Positions 32,328 to 39,327 of a DNA stretch of 41,109 bases are shown here, piece after piece (within the stretch, counting starts at the first letter, position 1; each line of letters starts with the position of its first letter). Position numbers and translations under genes: made by a program. The stretch is from a virus, in the IMG/VR virus record IMGVR_UViG_3300030060_005287, positions 1 to 41,109 of that record; one strand, written 5' to 3'. The notes below the pieces were generated by a model that was not told the DNA's origin, ran no database searches, and saw only the letters and a program-made list of their open reading frames with translations.

Positions 32328-32708
32328 TCAGATACTCCTCGTTATGTTTATAATTTTTTGTATCTGTAAGTCACACTGGGTTTCTCTCTGTGCGCCTGGC
32401 CAGTACAAATAGTCTTTTTGTTTATTCTTCTTAAGATTTACTAACAGAGGCATTATTATCTTTTCTATCTCATTCATTTTAGCACTCAGAAGATCATCAT
32501 ACTGTTTCTTTACAGCACCGGCGCCTTCACAAGTTGAGTTCATCTGAAGAATGAGATCTAATTTCTCCTGCATTTCAATAATTTCATCGGGTGTAGTAGC
32601 ATCATCTATTTTAACAAGTGAATTCAGTTCATCTTCATCCGCTGCGGTGAAACCAAAATCAAAGTTATCGTACTCTTCTGGGATTATATTTTCTTTATCA
32701 TCAGACAT
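32328..32708 (-). CDS. Conserved helical phage protein, unknown
   Basis: 126 aa from ATG 32708 (AGAGGAG 7 nt upstream), ignoring an in-frame upstream ATG. An acidic start (DNFDFGFTAADEDELN) is followed by a helical region with STCEGAGAVKKQYDDLLSAK and MPLLVNLKKNKQKDYLYWPG, ending in a helix QIQKIINITRS. The KDYLYWPG stretch and the last helix look like a family repeated across T4-like marine phages; its role is unknown to me. It overlaps the upstream gene by 8 bp. Confidence 0.6.
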   Translation of the reverse strand: MSDDKENIIPEEYDNFDFGFTAADEDELNSLVKIDDATTPDEIIEMQEKLDLILQMNSTCEGAGAVKKQYDDLLSAKMNEIEKIIMPLLVNLKKNKQKDYLYWPGAQRETQCDLQIQKIINITRSI

Positions 32709-33111
32709 TAGTGTTCTCCTCTGACAATAATTCATCTAAGTTTATATTCTGTTCCAAAAGATACTCTTTTATCTCTAAGATTACCGCTTCTCCATCTCCT
32801 CCTATCCTATCCACATCTTCTTTGATTAATAGAAGAGCGGTAGCAAAGGATTGTAGTCTTGCCTTCAAACCACCATCAGGTATTTTATTGGTAATTTTTT
32901 TAAGGTTTATAATAAGTCTGTTAAAAACACTACCTGCTTCTTTTTCTTTCGGGGTAGTGAGTTCGGTTGACTTTTTTAAAAAATTTCCATCCTTGTCTAT
33001 GATACCTAACTTATAGGCAGGCATACTTTTGAATGGAGTTGTGAATGCTTTGATGAATTTGTAAACAGTAAAGGCGTTTACTACTTTTCCTAAATCTGAA
33101 GAAGTACTCAT
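32701..33111 (-). CDS. Conserved phage protein, unknown (YKLGIID family)
   Basis: 136 aa, SD AGGAG 7 nt before the ATG. FKSMPAYKLGIIDKDGNFLK near residue 27 followed by a helix with VFNRLIINLKKITNKIP and SFATALLLIKED matches, from memory, a small protein found in many marine T4-like phages (cyanophages included). No catalytic motif; mostly helical. It overlaps the upstream gene by 4 bp and the downstream gene by 8 bp, so it belongs to a tight five-gene array. Confidence 0.6.
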   Translation of the reverse strand: MSTSSDLGKVVNAFTVYKFIKAFTTPFKSMPAYKLGIIDKDGNFLKKSTELTTPKEKEAGSVFNRLIINLKKITNKIPDGGLKARLQSFATALLLIKEDVDRIGGDGEAVILEIKEYLLEQNINLDELLSEENTNV

Positions 33112-33500
33112 TCTAATTCTCCTAGCATTCCTAGTATTTTGTGATCTATGGGTATCTCTTCTAGATCTACCTCTACTATTTCCTCTGGTAAGTATTGCAG
33201 ATAAACCAAAAATGTTTTTAGGTAACTGTGATATTTTGGTTCTAGTTTGAAAAACAGTATTCGAGAAATGTGATATGCACCAAATGTGTTCTGTAGGATT
33301 ATGATATGATTGAGAAGCAATCTGTATTTGAGAGAACCTTTACTATCATATCTGCCTAATAATCTTTTTATGTATTTAATTCTATTCAAATCTTCATGAA
33401 ACTCATCAATCCCAGTGCATCCGGGATTGTTGTAATGTTTCATCGCGTAGAGGAGAAAGTTATTTTTTGTGAGTTTCTCTTTTTTCATCATTAAATACAT
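33108..33500 (-). CDS. Conserved phage protein, DUF7207-like
   Basis: 130 aa. KLTKNNFLLYAMKHYNNPGC then DLNRIKYIKRLLGRY and LNHIIILQNTFGAYHISRIL are the pattern of a DUF7207-type protein known from T4-like phages (F-L-L-Y-A-M, K-R-L-x-G-R-Y, N-H-x-I-x-L-x-N-x-F-G). A helical protein with no known role. The first ATG of three (33500) is kept because AGGA lies upstream, though spacing is long (10 nt). Confidence 0.65.
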   Translation of the reverse strand: MYLMMKKEKLTKNNFLLYAMKHYNNPGCTGIDEFHEDLNRIKYIKRLLGRYDSKGSLKYRLLLNHIIILQNTFGAYHISRILFFKLEPKYHSYLKTFLVYLQYLPEEIVEVDLEEIPIDHKILGMLGELE

Positions 33501-33512
33501 CAGTTCTTTATC

Positions 33513-34262
33513 CTACTTTTTTCCTCGAAGTCTGATCTTTCCAGCCTTATCTCCGTAGTATTCTTTACTATAATCACCCTGTCCGAGTTTGACGAGAGGA
33601 ACTTCTTTCTTCTTGTCTTCCTTTTTCTTGTCTTCTTCCGACATACCAACTTCTTTCTTTAAAGCATCTCTAACGGATTTAGTTTTTCTTTGCATAGAAG
33701 CGGGTATGGGGGATACTCCGGGACGAGGCGCAATTGATTCGGAGGTATCGCCGGCTTCACCGATGTTTGTTCCGTTCAACTCTTCGTCGTATTCGTGTTC
33801 TGGATCTTCAACACCCTCTGATAAAGGAGCGACCTTAGCGTTGATGTTATAAAGACCGTTTTCAAGATACTCACAGTTTACGTTGAGAGTGAGAGGAGAC
33901 TCTAACCCATCAGTGACTTCAAAACCATTCCGTAGATCGTGGGTAGGACTTGTACCAAAAGTTCCACCATAACGAGTGACAGGAATTCTGAAGTCTTCAC
34001 CAACTGGTAGGTTTTCTTTTCCGGTGAACTGGAAGTCTAAACCAACTTGATTTAACTTCTGACGTAAACCAACGAGAGCAGCCTTCTTATCCTGTACTTC
34101 GGTTTGGAAGTAGTTGTGGATGAAAGAATTTACTCTTCCTAGCATTTCCATATCTTCTACACGATGTGTACCGTGATGACTATGGGCAGATCTCGAATAC
34201 CCACCGGCTGGGGTGTCCTCTGCTTCCATAATGTTTCTTGTTAATTCTCTGAATGATTTCAT
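33513..34262 (-). CDS. Virion-associated protein (MKSFRE-type start), unknown
   Basis: 249 aa, SD GGAG 6 nt before the ATG and a TATACATA octamer 40 nt upstream. The start MKSFRELTRNIMEAEDTPAGG is typical of several structural or head-associated proteins in marine T4-like phages, in which such a leader helix is common. The centre has a beta-rich part (DFRIPVTRYGGTFG, SPLTLNVNCEYLENG), then an acidic stretch and a Lys/Glu-rich tail (DKKKEDKKKEVPL). Likely virion or core-associated; no enzyme motif. First gene of a - strand run to 31572. Confidence 0.55.
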   Translation of the reverse strand: MKSFRELTRNIMEAEDTPAGGYSRSAHSHHGTHRVEDMEMLGRVNSFIHNYFQTEVQDKKAALVGLRQKLNQVGLDFQFTGKENLPVGEDFRIPVTRYGGTFGTSPTHDLRNGFEVTDGLESPLTLNVNCEYLENGLYNINAKVAPLSEGVEDPEHEYDEELNGTNIGEAGDTSESIAPRPGVSPIPASMQRKTKSVRDALKKEVGMSEEDKKKEDKKKEVPLVKLGQGDYSKEYYGDKAGKIRLRGKK

Positions 34263-34301
34263 TTGTTTCTCCAGTCTGTTGAAATACAGTTACCTATGCA
34301 T

Positions 34302-34309
34302 TATGTATA
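34302..34309 (-). promoter_or_regulatory. TATACATA octamer (late-promoter candidate)
   Basis: On the - strand TATACATA ends 40 nt before the ATG at 34262, in the 57-bp gap after the GAF-like gene. The same octamer precedes genes at 36704 and 41030 at 31 and 29 nt. One base (A to C) from the T4 late octamer. Confidence 0.55.
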
Positions 34310-34319
34310 ATAATTGAGC

Positions 34320-34934
34320 CTACTTCTTCGGTAGTCGAGTCAATTCTACCTCTATCAAGTCCCTAGATTTTCTGAGTATATCCGAGGATACTGCCTCGTT
34401 GACATCATCTAGTTTACCTAAACTACACCACTGAAGCATTAGATATCCAGATACGTTATTTTTGTGCTTAAGTGGGAGAGCCATGAAAGCCACTACTTGA
34501 CTGCTCTCCATGTATTTTTTGCAATAACTATCCTCTTTCTGACTAATTATTTCAAGATCACATTTTTCATCCATGATAATATTCATAAGGGGAATGAAGA
34601 GAGATAATTGGAGATTCTGTTTTTTGTCTGCCTCGCCAGAAACAGCCGGATTTAGTGATTCGTGGGTGAGTGATTTCCTTCTCATGGATATACCATCCAT
34701 AAAATACTCACCATTATGAAATTGGACTACTTGAGCCCTTGCACAGTCAGAAGTAATTCTGAGTTCTGTGAGTATTTCATAAATTCTATTATGTGCAGTA
34801 TAGTAATTTGGTTTTTTACTCTTTCGGAACCACCTGAAAAATCCAAGTATTATTCCGCCTAGAATAGCGGCTCCCGCTAATCCAAACTCAAACCAAACCA
34901 TTAACTCTGAATTACTAATCTTTCCATCCAACAT
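34320..34934 (-). CDS. Membrane-anchored GAF-like domain protein
   Basis: 204 aa. A single transmembrane helix (LMVWFEFGLAGAAILGGIIL, residues 11-30) is followed by a basic stop (RWFRKSKK), then a soluble domain. The soluble part RIYEILTELRITSDCARAQV, VQFHNGEYFMDG, VAFMALPLKHKNNVSGYL and MLQW follows the beta-alpha order of GAF sensor domains (helix, strand with ligand residues, loop, final strands). It is oriented with the domain in the cytoplasm if the positive-inside rule holds. Phages seldom carry a membrane-tethered GAF module; a role in sensing or in lysis timing is only a guess. The SD (GGAG) is 11 nt from the ATG. Confidence 0.55.
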   Translation of the reverse strand: MLDGKISNSELMVWFEFGLAGAAILGGIILGFFRWFRKSKKPNYYTAHNRIYEILTELRITSDCARAQVVQFHNGEYFMDGISMRRKSLTHESLNPAVSGEADKKQNLQLSLFIPLMNIIMDEKCDLEIISQKEDSYCKKYMESSQVVAFMALPLKHKNNVSGYLMLQWCSLGKLDDVNEAVSSDILRKSRDLIEVELTRLPKK

Positions 34935-34940
34935 ACAGCA

Positions 34941-36704
34941 TTATTCTCCGGGTGTTCCTTTTTTGTATAAATCGAGGAGGGACTTCTTTCCCCATTCTCT
35001 TTTAGAGGAATCAGTTTCTTGTGGTGTTTTCACTGACTCATTATTACCGATGCCTCTATTTTTCGATTTATCCATTACGGAGATGTTAGACGCAGAATTA
35101 TTTAGGGGATTTCCGTCCTTGTGGTGAAGATCTTTTCCGTCTCCCTTTTTTACCAAACCTTTTCTTTCCGCCACTCTCCTTGCAGCACCTCTCGCAGTTC
35201 TTCTCATGATTTGTTCTTTGCTGCTGTTCCATTTAGCCTGTCGTGCTGCCCTTCTTTCAGGATCTTCACTCTCGGCTTTTATGTTTTTTACAGTTTGTGT
35301 TGTTATACCAGATATCATTACTGGTGTTTCTCCACCACCAACTTTCAATGGAACAACTGGCTCTACTTTAGGTTTAATTTTTTTGAAAGGACGTTGTGAA
35401 ATTGGTAATTGTTCCTTTGGTGTTTCTTCGGAACCATTTACCTTTCTCTCCGCTCGTTTTCTTGCAGCGTCCTTTTGTTTTGGACTCTCTATACCAGTCC
35501 CTTTGGAGAACTCTTTTTGCTTCTCCCTTGTAACCGCATTTTGGTTGATTTTATTGACAGCCTCTGTTGCAAGTCTAGCCTTCATCCTATCTCTCTCCTT
35601 CTGCTTCACCCCAGGCAGAAGTTTCTTTGCTAGTCTCTTTACAACTTTTTTCTTTTTCTTTACCTTTACTTCGATTCTTTCTTTGTCCTTTGGACTGAGA
35701 TCTGCCCAGTTCTTACCTCTAAGAATCTTATTTTTTACTGCAAGGATAGCCGCTCTATTAGCAGCCTTTTTAATATCTGACTTGCCCTTCATTCTCTTAG
35801 ACTTCATCTTGCGTTTTAAGGCTCTTCGTTTAGCAGTTCTTCTTGCCGCTCTACCCATTTTCAGTCTTTGTTGAACGGTTAATTCATTTAGTTCATTTTC
35901 ATCGACATTTTCTAAGCGATCCGTTGCATCTTTTTTAGTATCTTGAACTTTTGCACGGGCTTTCTGTCGAGTGTGTTGAATTTTCATTCTCTCTCGCTCT
36001 CTCCTGTGCTGCTGTAAAAGATTTGATTTCTGCATTTGATGTCTGTCTCTCACATACGATATTTTTCCTTGCTCTTGTAGATCGTACAGAGTTTCTCTAA
36101 ATTCATCAAATTCTTCATATACAAACCAAGACTGATCAACGTGTTCTTTTATACCCATACTTTTCTGCAAAGTTTTAAACATCGTCTCGGATTCTTTTTT
36201 ACTTATATGATTAGGTAGTCCCATCTTGAACGAATTTATATCTCCGTCCTTAGCAGCCTGTCTCATTTTAGAAGCAGACATACCACTGACTCCTTCGGCT
36301 TCAGGATCTCGTTCACCCGCAGACACAACATCGAATTCCTTTATGTCATAGTCTTTACCAGGTCCGACATAGCGAGATATGCTTTTCTTAAATTCTGCAA
36401 CCCTATCGGAACCCACAACCATTATGATTTTTTCGTAACCGGCGTCGGATAATACTTTCATAGCATGAAACGCTGTTTTTACATTAGAGTCAACTACAGC
36501 ATTTTTATCCCGAAGGATTTTTCTCATGTATCTTTCTTTTATCTTTGGAGATAGTGGATTTTTTCTCTTGTCAAAACTAGAACTACCGTATATTTTATAG
36601 TCTGCTCCGTTGGATCTAGCAACAGACTTAACCTTTTCAGCCAGTTTTATGTGACCTACTGTGGGTGGGTTGAATCTCCCAAATGTGAATACAACGGTTT
36701 TCAT
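34941..36704 (-). CDS. Fusion: cytidylyltransferase-like nucleotidyltransferase + basic helical region + HNH motif
   Basis: 587 aa from ATG 36704 (GGAG 9 nt upstream). Residues 1-190 form an NMNAT/cytidylyltransferase-like domain: VVFTFGRFNPPTVGHIKLAE has the T-V-G-H18 form of the HxGH motif, GSSSFDKRKNPLS and VGSDRV follow, and GMSASKMRQAA takes the place of the ISSTxxR motif. Residues about 200-450 are extremely Lys/Arg-rich helices (RLKMGRAARRTAKRRALKRK), a segment that many marine T4-like phages have as a separate protein. Near the end DLHHKDGNPLNNSASNISV (about 525-543) is an HNH-type nuclease motif. The basic part suggests DNA or head-core binding. Function of the combination is unknown. 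Confidence 0.75.
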   Translation of the reverse strand: MKTVVFTFGRFNPPTVGHIKLAEKVKSVARSNGADYKIYGSSSFDKRKNPLSPKIKERYMRKILRDKNAVVDSNVKTAFHAMKVLSDAGYEKIIMVVGSDRVAEFKKSISRYVGPGKDYDIKEFDVVSAGERDPEAEGVSGMSASKMRQAAKDGDINSFKMGLPNHISKKESETMFKTLQKSMGIKEHVDQSWFVYEEFDEFRETLYDLQEQGKISYVRDRHQMQKSNLLQQHRRERERMKIQHTRQKARAKVQDTKKDATDRLENVDENELNELTVQQRLKMGRAARRTAKRRALKRKMKSKRMKGKSDIKKAANRAAILAVKNKILRGKNWADLSPKDKERIEVKVKKKKKVVKRLAKKLLPGVKQKERDRMKARLATEAVNKINQNAVTREKQKEFSKGTGIESPKQKDAARKRAERKVNGSEETPKEQLPISQRPFKKIKPKVEPVVPLKVGGGETPVMISGITTQTVKNIKAESEDPERRAARQAKWNSSKEQIMRRTARGAARRVAERKGLVKKGDGKDLHHKDGNPLNNSASNISVMDKSKNRGIGNNESVKTPQETDSSKREWGKKSLLDLYKKGTPGE

Positions 36705-36735
36705 AAACACAGTCTCCGTGAACTTATAGATATTA

Positions 36736-36743
36736 TATGTATA
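36736..36743 (-). promoter_or_regulatory. TATACATA octamer (late-promoter candidate)
   Basis: TATACATA on the - strand ends 31 nt before the ATG at 36704 and is followed by TAATATC. It lies just beyond a - strand terminator (36742-36777), as expected for the start of a new transcription unit. Confidence 0.55.
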
Positions 36744-36777
36744 AAATAAGGCGAGGGCATCAGTAAATACCCTCGCC
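36742..36777 (-). terminator. Terminator hairpin on the - strand
   Basis: On the - strand GGCGAGGG (36777-36770) pairs with CCCTCGCC (36757-36750) across a 12-nt loop, then TTATTTTA. It would stop - strand transcription coming from 36890 and beyond before the octamer at 36736. Read on the + strand, it could form a 5' hairpin on the small RNA candidate just downstream. Confidence 0.75.
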
Positions 36778-36787
36778 TCAAATTAAG

Positions 36788-36873
36788 TCCCACTGACTCC
36801 AGCAGGTATGTGATTATTCTGATCACCTCCTAACCTCTTGCTATAATCGCTGTGAAGTCAGTGGGATTTTTTT
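36788..36873 (+). ncRNA. Candidate + strand small RNA with anti-Shine-Dalgarno loop
   Basis: TCCCACTGACT (36788-36798) pairs perfectly with AGTCAGTGGGA (36856-36866) and is followed by seven T, a terminator on the + strand, although all adjacent genes are on the - strand. The 57-nt loop holds GATCACCTCCT (36821-36831), identical to the 16S rRNA 3' end that pairs with ribosome sites, plus GTGAT/ATCAC that can form a small inner stem. TATAAAAT at 36740 is a possible -10 box. No tRNA features. A + strand RNA is therefore likely; its action on ribosomes or mRNAs is inference. On the - strand the same bases read as a very strong SD without a usable start codon. Confidence 0.4.
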
Positions 36874-36889
36874 GTTTATGGTTTATTGT

Positions 36890-37006
36890 TCAGTCTTTGT
36901 TCCACGGGAAAAATCCACGAACCCAGTTCCATGCCGGAACACCGACTAATGCACCCGCCGCGAAGACGAGAATGCTCCACCAAATTGTACCTAAAAATGA
37001 ATCCAT
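36890..37006 (-). CDS. Small single-span membrane protein, 38 aa
   Basis: 38 codons from ATG 37006 to TGA 36892-36890, preceded by AGAAGGAG with good spacing. Hydrophobic throughout the first 25 residues (FLGTIWWSILVFAAGALVGV), then AWNWVRGFFPWNKD, a Trp-rich amphipathic end. It fits a phage membrane peptide (holin-like, or a host-membrane modifier) but is too small to assign. Start 12 nt after the stop of the gene at 37019. Confidence 0.65.
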   Translation of the reverse strand: MDSFLGTIWWSILVFAAGALVGVPAWNWVRGFFPWNKD

Positions 37007-37018
37007 GTTTTTCTCCTT

Positions 37019-37354
37019 CTAAGATAGTTTCTTAACCGTAAAACCTTTGTGATGAGGCCTTGAGCCTCTCATGACTGCAAACATAGTGGACTTATTAAGT
37101 TCATTGTCCACACAGTATTTAGAAAAATTCTCTACTAGATCTCTTATACCGTCAGGTCTAATAAAGACATACATTGATTTTGACTTAACTATGGGTTTAT
37201 GCACTTCTCTCCATGTGTAATTTCTACCCTGTTGTACAAATTCTCCACCGTGCATCTCCACAAACTTTTTTCTGTGTCCTGCTGCACGGGAGTCTTCGTT
37301 CATCCAAACCCATGTTCTAGTGTTTCTTCTGTTTACTTGATCTTTACTATACAT
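37019..37354 (-). CDS. NUMOD-like/DNA-binding small protein
   Basis: 111 aa from ATG 37354 (GGAG 8 nt upstream; an upstream GTG is less likely). The C-terminal part FIRPDGIRDLVENFSKYCVD with NKSTMFAVMRGSRPHHKGF resembles the NUMOD/IENR helix-turn-helix repeat of homing endonucleases (a helix, then hydrophobic-x-x-V-x-x-G, then H-K-G-W/F). The N-terminal part (NTRTWVWMNEDSRAAGHRKK) has a basic, aromatic character, but no GIY-YIG or HNH nuclease motif is visible. It may be a nuclease remnant or a stand-alone DNA-binding regulator. Start overlaps the previous gene region by 0 bp, one base apart. Confidence 0.5.
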   Translation of the reverse strand: MYSKDQVNRRNTRTWVWMNEDSRAAGHRKKFVEMHGGEFVQQGRNYTWREVHKPIVKSKSMYVFIRPDGIRDLVENFSKYCVDNELNKSTMFAVMRGSRPHHKGFTVKKLS

Positions 37355-37355
37355 T

Positions 37356-38561
37356 TTAACCACTCCAATTTTTTGCGACCGAGAAGTTAGCCTTACTAAA
37401 CTCTAGTCTGTCCACTAATTTAACTGCACCTTTTTTGTATCTATCGATACCAACAAATCCCTCTGGTTTTGTTGTCTTGAACCCATTTTCGGTTCTTATA
37501 AATGTCCCTATACCCTTTATGTTTTCCATTTTTCGTATAAGGACAGTCTTTGCGGCTTGAACCTTGAAATGAATGGCAAATATTGCATCCAAGTTGGATG
37601 AGATGGCCTTTATATTTGCTAGGTTGTTTTCTTTTTCAGTTTTCTTTTTCTGTTTACCTGCATCAGATTTAAGACCATCAATCGCTTTATCAAATCTGTC
37701 ATTCATGAAAGATATAAAGCCTGAACTTGACAATTTATCACTACCCTGTCGCACCATAGCGTTAGTGTAGATATTCAGTAAGTCTCTTGTGTTTGGTAAC
37801 GCATCAAGAGAGGAGAACGCTTTCTTTGCTTCTCGGAAATTTTTCTCTATGTCAGAGATGAATGCATTCATTCGTGTGGTTTCACCAGAACTCAAAGAGG
37901 CAGTTCCACTGACATCTTTGAAGTCCGCGTTGTCAAACCAAACACTGGTTGTTTTTTTAAGACGGGATACATTTGCTCCAAAGTTTGCTTTCATTGTCTG
38001 GAGAGTTCTGCCAGAATATGTGGTATGAAAAACTATCCCTATCTTGGATCTTTTTATTCTTCTACCCATATCACTATCTACTGGCACAGCGTAGGTAATT
38101 GTATTTGGAGTGAATGTATAACAACTTTCACCATTAACATTTTCTGTTTTTATATCTCCGGGACCGTACATCATGTCTCCCTGAAGAACGCCCCTAATAC
38201 CCAACTTGGATAGGTATCTTAGTGCAACAGATAATTTCTCAGCGAGTCCACCTTTGTGGTTTCTCTTGATATCTGCCTGAGTAAAGTTTACTTTTGGTGT
38301 CTTGTTGAAAACACTTTTTGTTCCAACAAAAAAGTCACCAGTTTCAGGATCGGTTCCACAAAATATTGCAGGAGCGCCGTCCCATTTTACGGTAGCGTTT
38401 ACCTTGGAAGATCCTGAACTGGAGAGCATTTTTGTGAGTTCTTTTAGAAACTCTATTGCAGAGTCTACTTCTTCCACCCCATCAAAGACTAAATCCTCTA
38501 TGTGGGTAAGGTGTAGATTCTTGCTTTCACTCAAGTCGAAATTGGAAAATTGTTTTATCAT
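37356..38561 (-). CDS. Nucleotidyltransferase-superfamily (RNA/DNA ligase-like) protein
   Basis: 401 aa from ATG 38561 (GGGAG just upstream; an ATG at 38576 gives five more residues). ATVKWDGAPAIFCG (56-69) carries K59-W-D-G, the motif I lysine of ATP-dependent ligases and capping enzymes; GVLQGDMMYG (124-133) resembles motif III; PEGFVGI (366-372) fits motif IV (E-G-x-V) and GAVKLVDRLEF with K381 fits motif V. These four motifs in correct order support covalent nucleotidyl transfer, as in RNA ligases, although the long middle (140-360) has no recognised domain. Similar unknown proteins exist in marine T4-like phages. It is set between a PD-(D/E)XK nuclease and a NUMOD-like protein, fitting nucleic-acid repair. 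Confidence 0.65.
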   Translation of the reverse strand: MIKQFSNFDLSESKNLHLTHIEDLVFDGVEEVDSAIEFLKELTKMLSSSGSSKVNATVKWDGAPAIFCGTDPETGDFFVGTKSVFNKTPKVNFTQADIKRNHKGGLAEKLSVALRYLSKLGIRGVLQGDMMYGPGDIKTENVNGESCYTFTPNTITYAVPVDSDMGRRIKRSKIGIVFHTTYSGRTLQTMKANFGANVSRLKKTTSVWFDNADFKDVSGTASLSSGETTRMNAFISDIEKNFREAKKAFSSLDALPNTRDLLNIYTNAMVRQGSDKLSSSGFISFMNDRFDKAIDGLKSDAGKQKKKTEKENNLANIKAISSNLDAIFAIHFKVQAAKTVLIRKMENIKGIGTFIRTENGFKTTKPEGFVGIDRYKKGAVKLVDRLEFSKANFSVAKNWSG

Positions 38562-38572
38562 ATTTCTCCCGT

Positions 38573-38589
38573 CCATACATTATGTATGG
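38573..38589. repeat. 17-bp palindrome at a gene junction
   Basis: CCATACAT-T-ATGTATGG: 8-bp perfect arms with one central base. It covers the stop of the exonuclease gene (38580-38582) and an alternative ATG of the ligase-like gene (38576-38574). It could be an operator or a small RNA hairpin that affects re-initiation between the two genes. Confidence 0.6.
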
Positions 38590-39251
38590 ATTAGAGAACC
38601 GTAAGAATCTATAACTTGCTTCAATCTTGCAACATAAGTGATGGGTTTACCTTCGAAAACCTGACACGCACATGTCTGTTCACAACCAACCAGTATCTTG
38701 AATTTTTCTACTGGTATGTTTGTTTTTTCTTGCCACATGAGTGCGTAGGCGGTTGCTTGGAGATAGTAGTTCTCAATATCCTTTGACTTTTTCTCTCTGG
38801 TGCTTCCCTTGAAGTCTATGATACAAAGAGTTCCTTCATGTTCGGCAACACAGTCAACCCTACCTGCTAGTCCTATTTTGTCGCTCCAAAGAGGAACTTC
38901 AAGAGCATATACGTTGTCGATTTTATCCAACTCAGGCTTTAATTGTAAAAACAATTCCATGATATTCAGTGGAACATAATCTGTATCTGGGTTGAATTCG
39001 TTCAACAGATACTTTTCAATTAAACTGTGGAGTTTGTTTCCCCTCGTCGTAACTCTTTTTGATTCCTCTGGGTTCTTTTTCCGCCATTCTGCAAAGAACT
39101 TACTTTTCTCCCAACCAACAACAGTGGTAACGCTTGGGAGTTTAGAACCACTCGGTGTTTGATAATGGCGTTTTCCGTTCACATTGACTGTGGGGATATT
39201 ATCAAATTCGATACCCTCTAATGTCATGTGTTTAAATCTTTTCATGTCCAT
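38580..39251 (-). CDS. PD-(D/E)XK exonuclease (RecB/MGME1-like)
   Basis: 223 aa from ATG 39251 (GGAG 6 nt upstream); a second in-frame ATG lies at 39245. The nuclease core is clear: E118 in YALEVPLWS, D133 in GLAGRVDCV, D146-F-K148 in LCIIDFKGS, and the helix NYYLQATAYALMW with Q165 and Y169. An N-terminal motif LPSVTTVVG and a helix with RGNKLHSLIEKY are also typical of MGME1/phage exonucleases. It should degrade DNA ends during recombination or host-DNA breakdown. A perfect TTGACA-16-TATAAT pair overlaps the start region, and the gene's end lies in a 17-bp palindrome. Confidence 0.88.
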   Translation of the reverse strand: MDMKRFKHMTLEGIEFDNIPTVNVNGKRHYQTPSGSKLPSVTTVVGWEKSKFFAEWRKKNPEESKRVTTRGNKLHSLIEKYLLNEFNPDTDYVPLNIMELFLQLKPELDKIDNVYALEVPLWSDKIGLAGRVDCVAEHEGTLCIIDFKGSTREKKSKDIENYYLQATAYALMWQEKTNIPVEKFKILVGCEQTCACQVFEGKPITYVARLKQVIDSYGSLIHT

Positions 39252-39279
39252 ATTATACTCCAATTATTAAAAATGTCAA
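39252..39279 (-). promoter_or_regulatory. Consensus sigma-70 promoter at the exonuclease start
   Basis: On the - strand TTGACA (39279-39274), a 16-nt spacer and TATAAT (39257-39252) match the consensus exactly. The -10 box touches the ATG at 39251, so a transcript from here would start near 39245, on the second in-frame ATG, giving a leaderless message. The SD for the first ATG lies inside the spacer. Confidence 0.7.
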
Positions 39280-39327
39280 CTAAACTACATAGTATATAGT
39301 TAACTCAACAGACGGGAGATTACCACC

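Noticed and set aside
35206-35874. 222-codon hydrophobic Phe/Leu/Ser-rich + strand frame
   Set aside because: It is the reverse of the Lys/Arg-rich part of the fusion gene on the - strand (AAA/AAG read as TTT/CTT), which gives hydrophobic-looking shadows.
36786-36868. Possible tRNA in the hairpin region
   Set aside because: The outer stem is 11 bp, there is no TpsiC or anticodon arm of proper size, and no CCA end; a terminator-type small RNA fits better.
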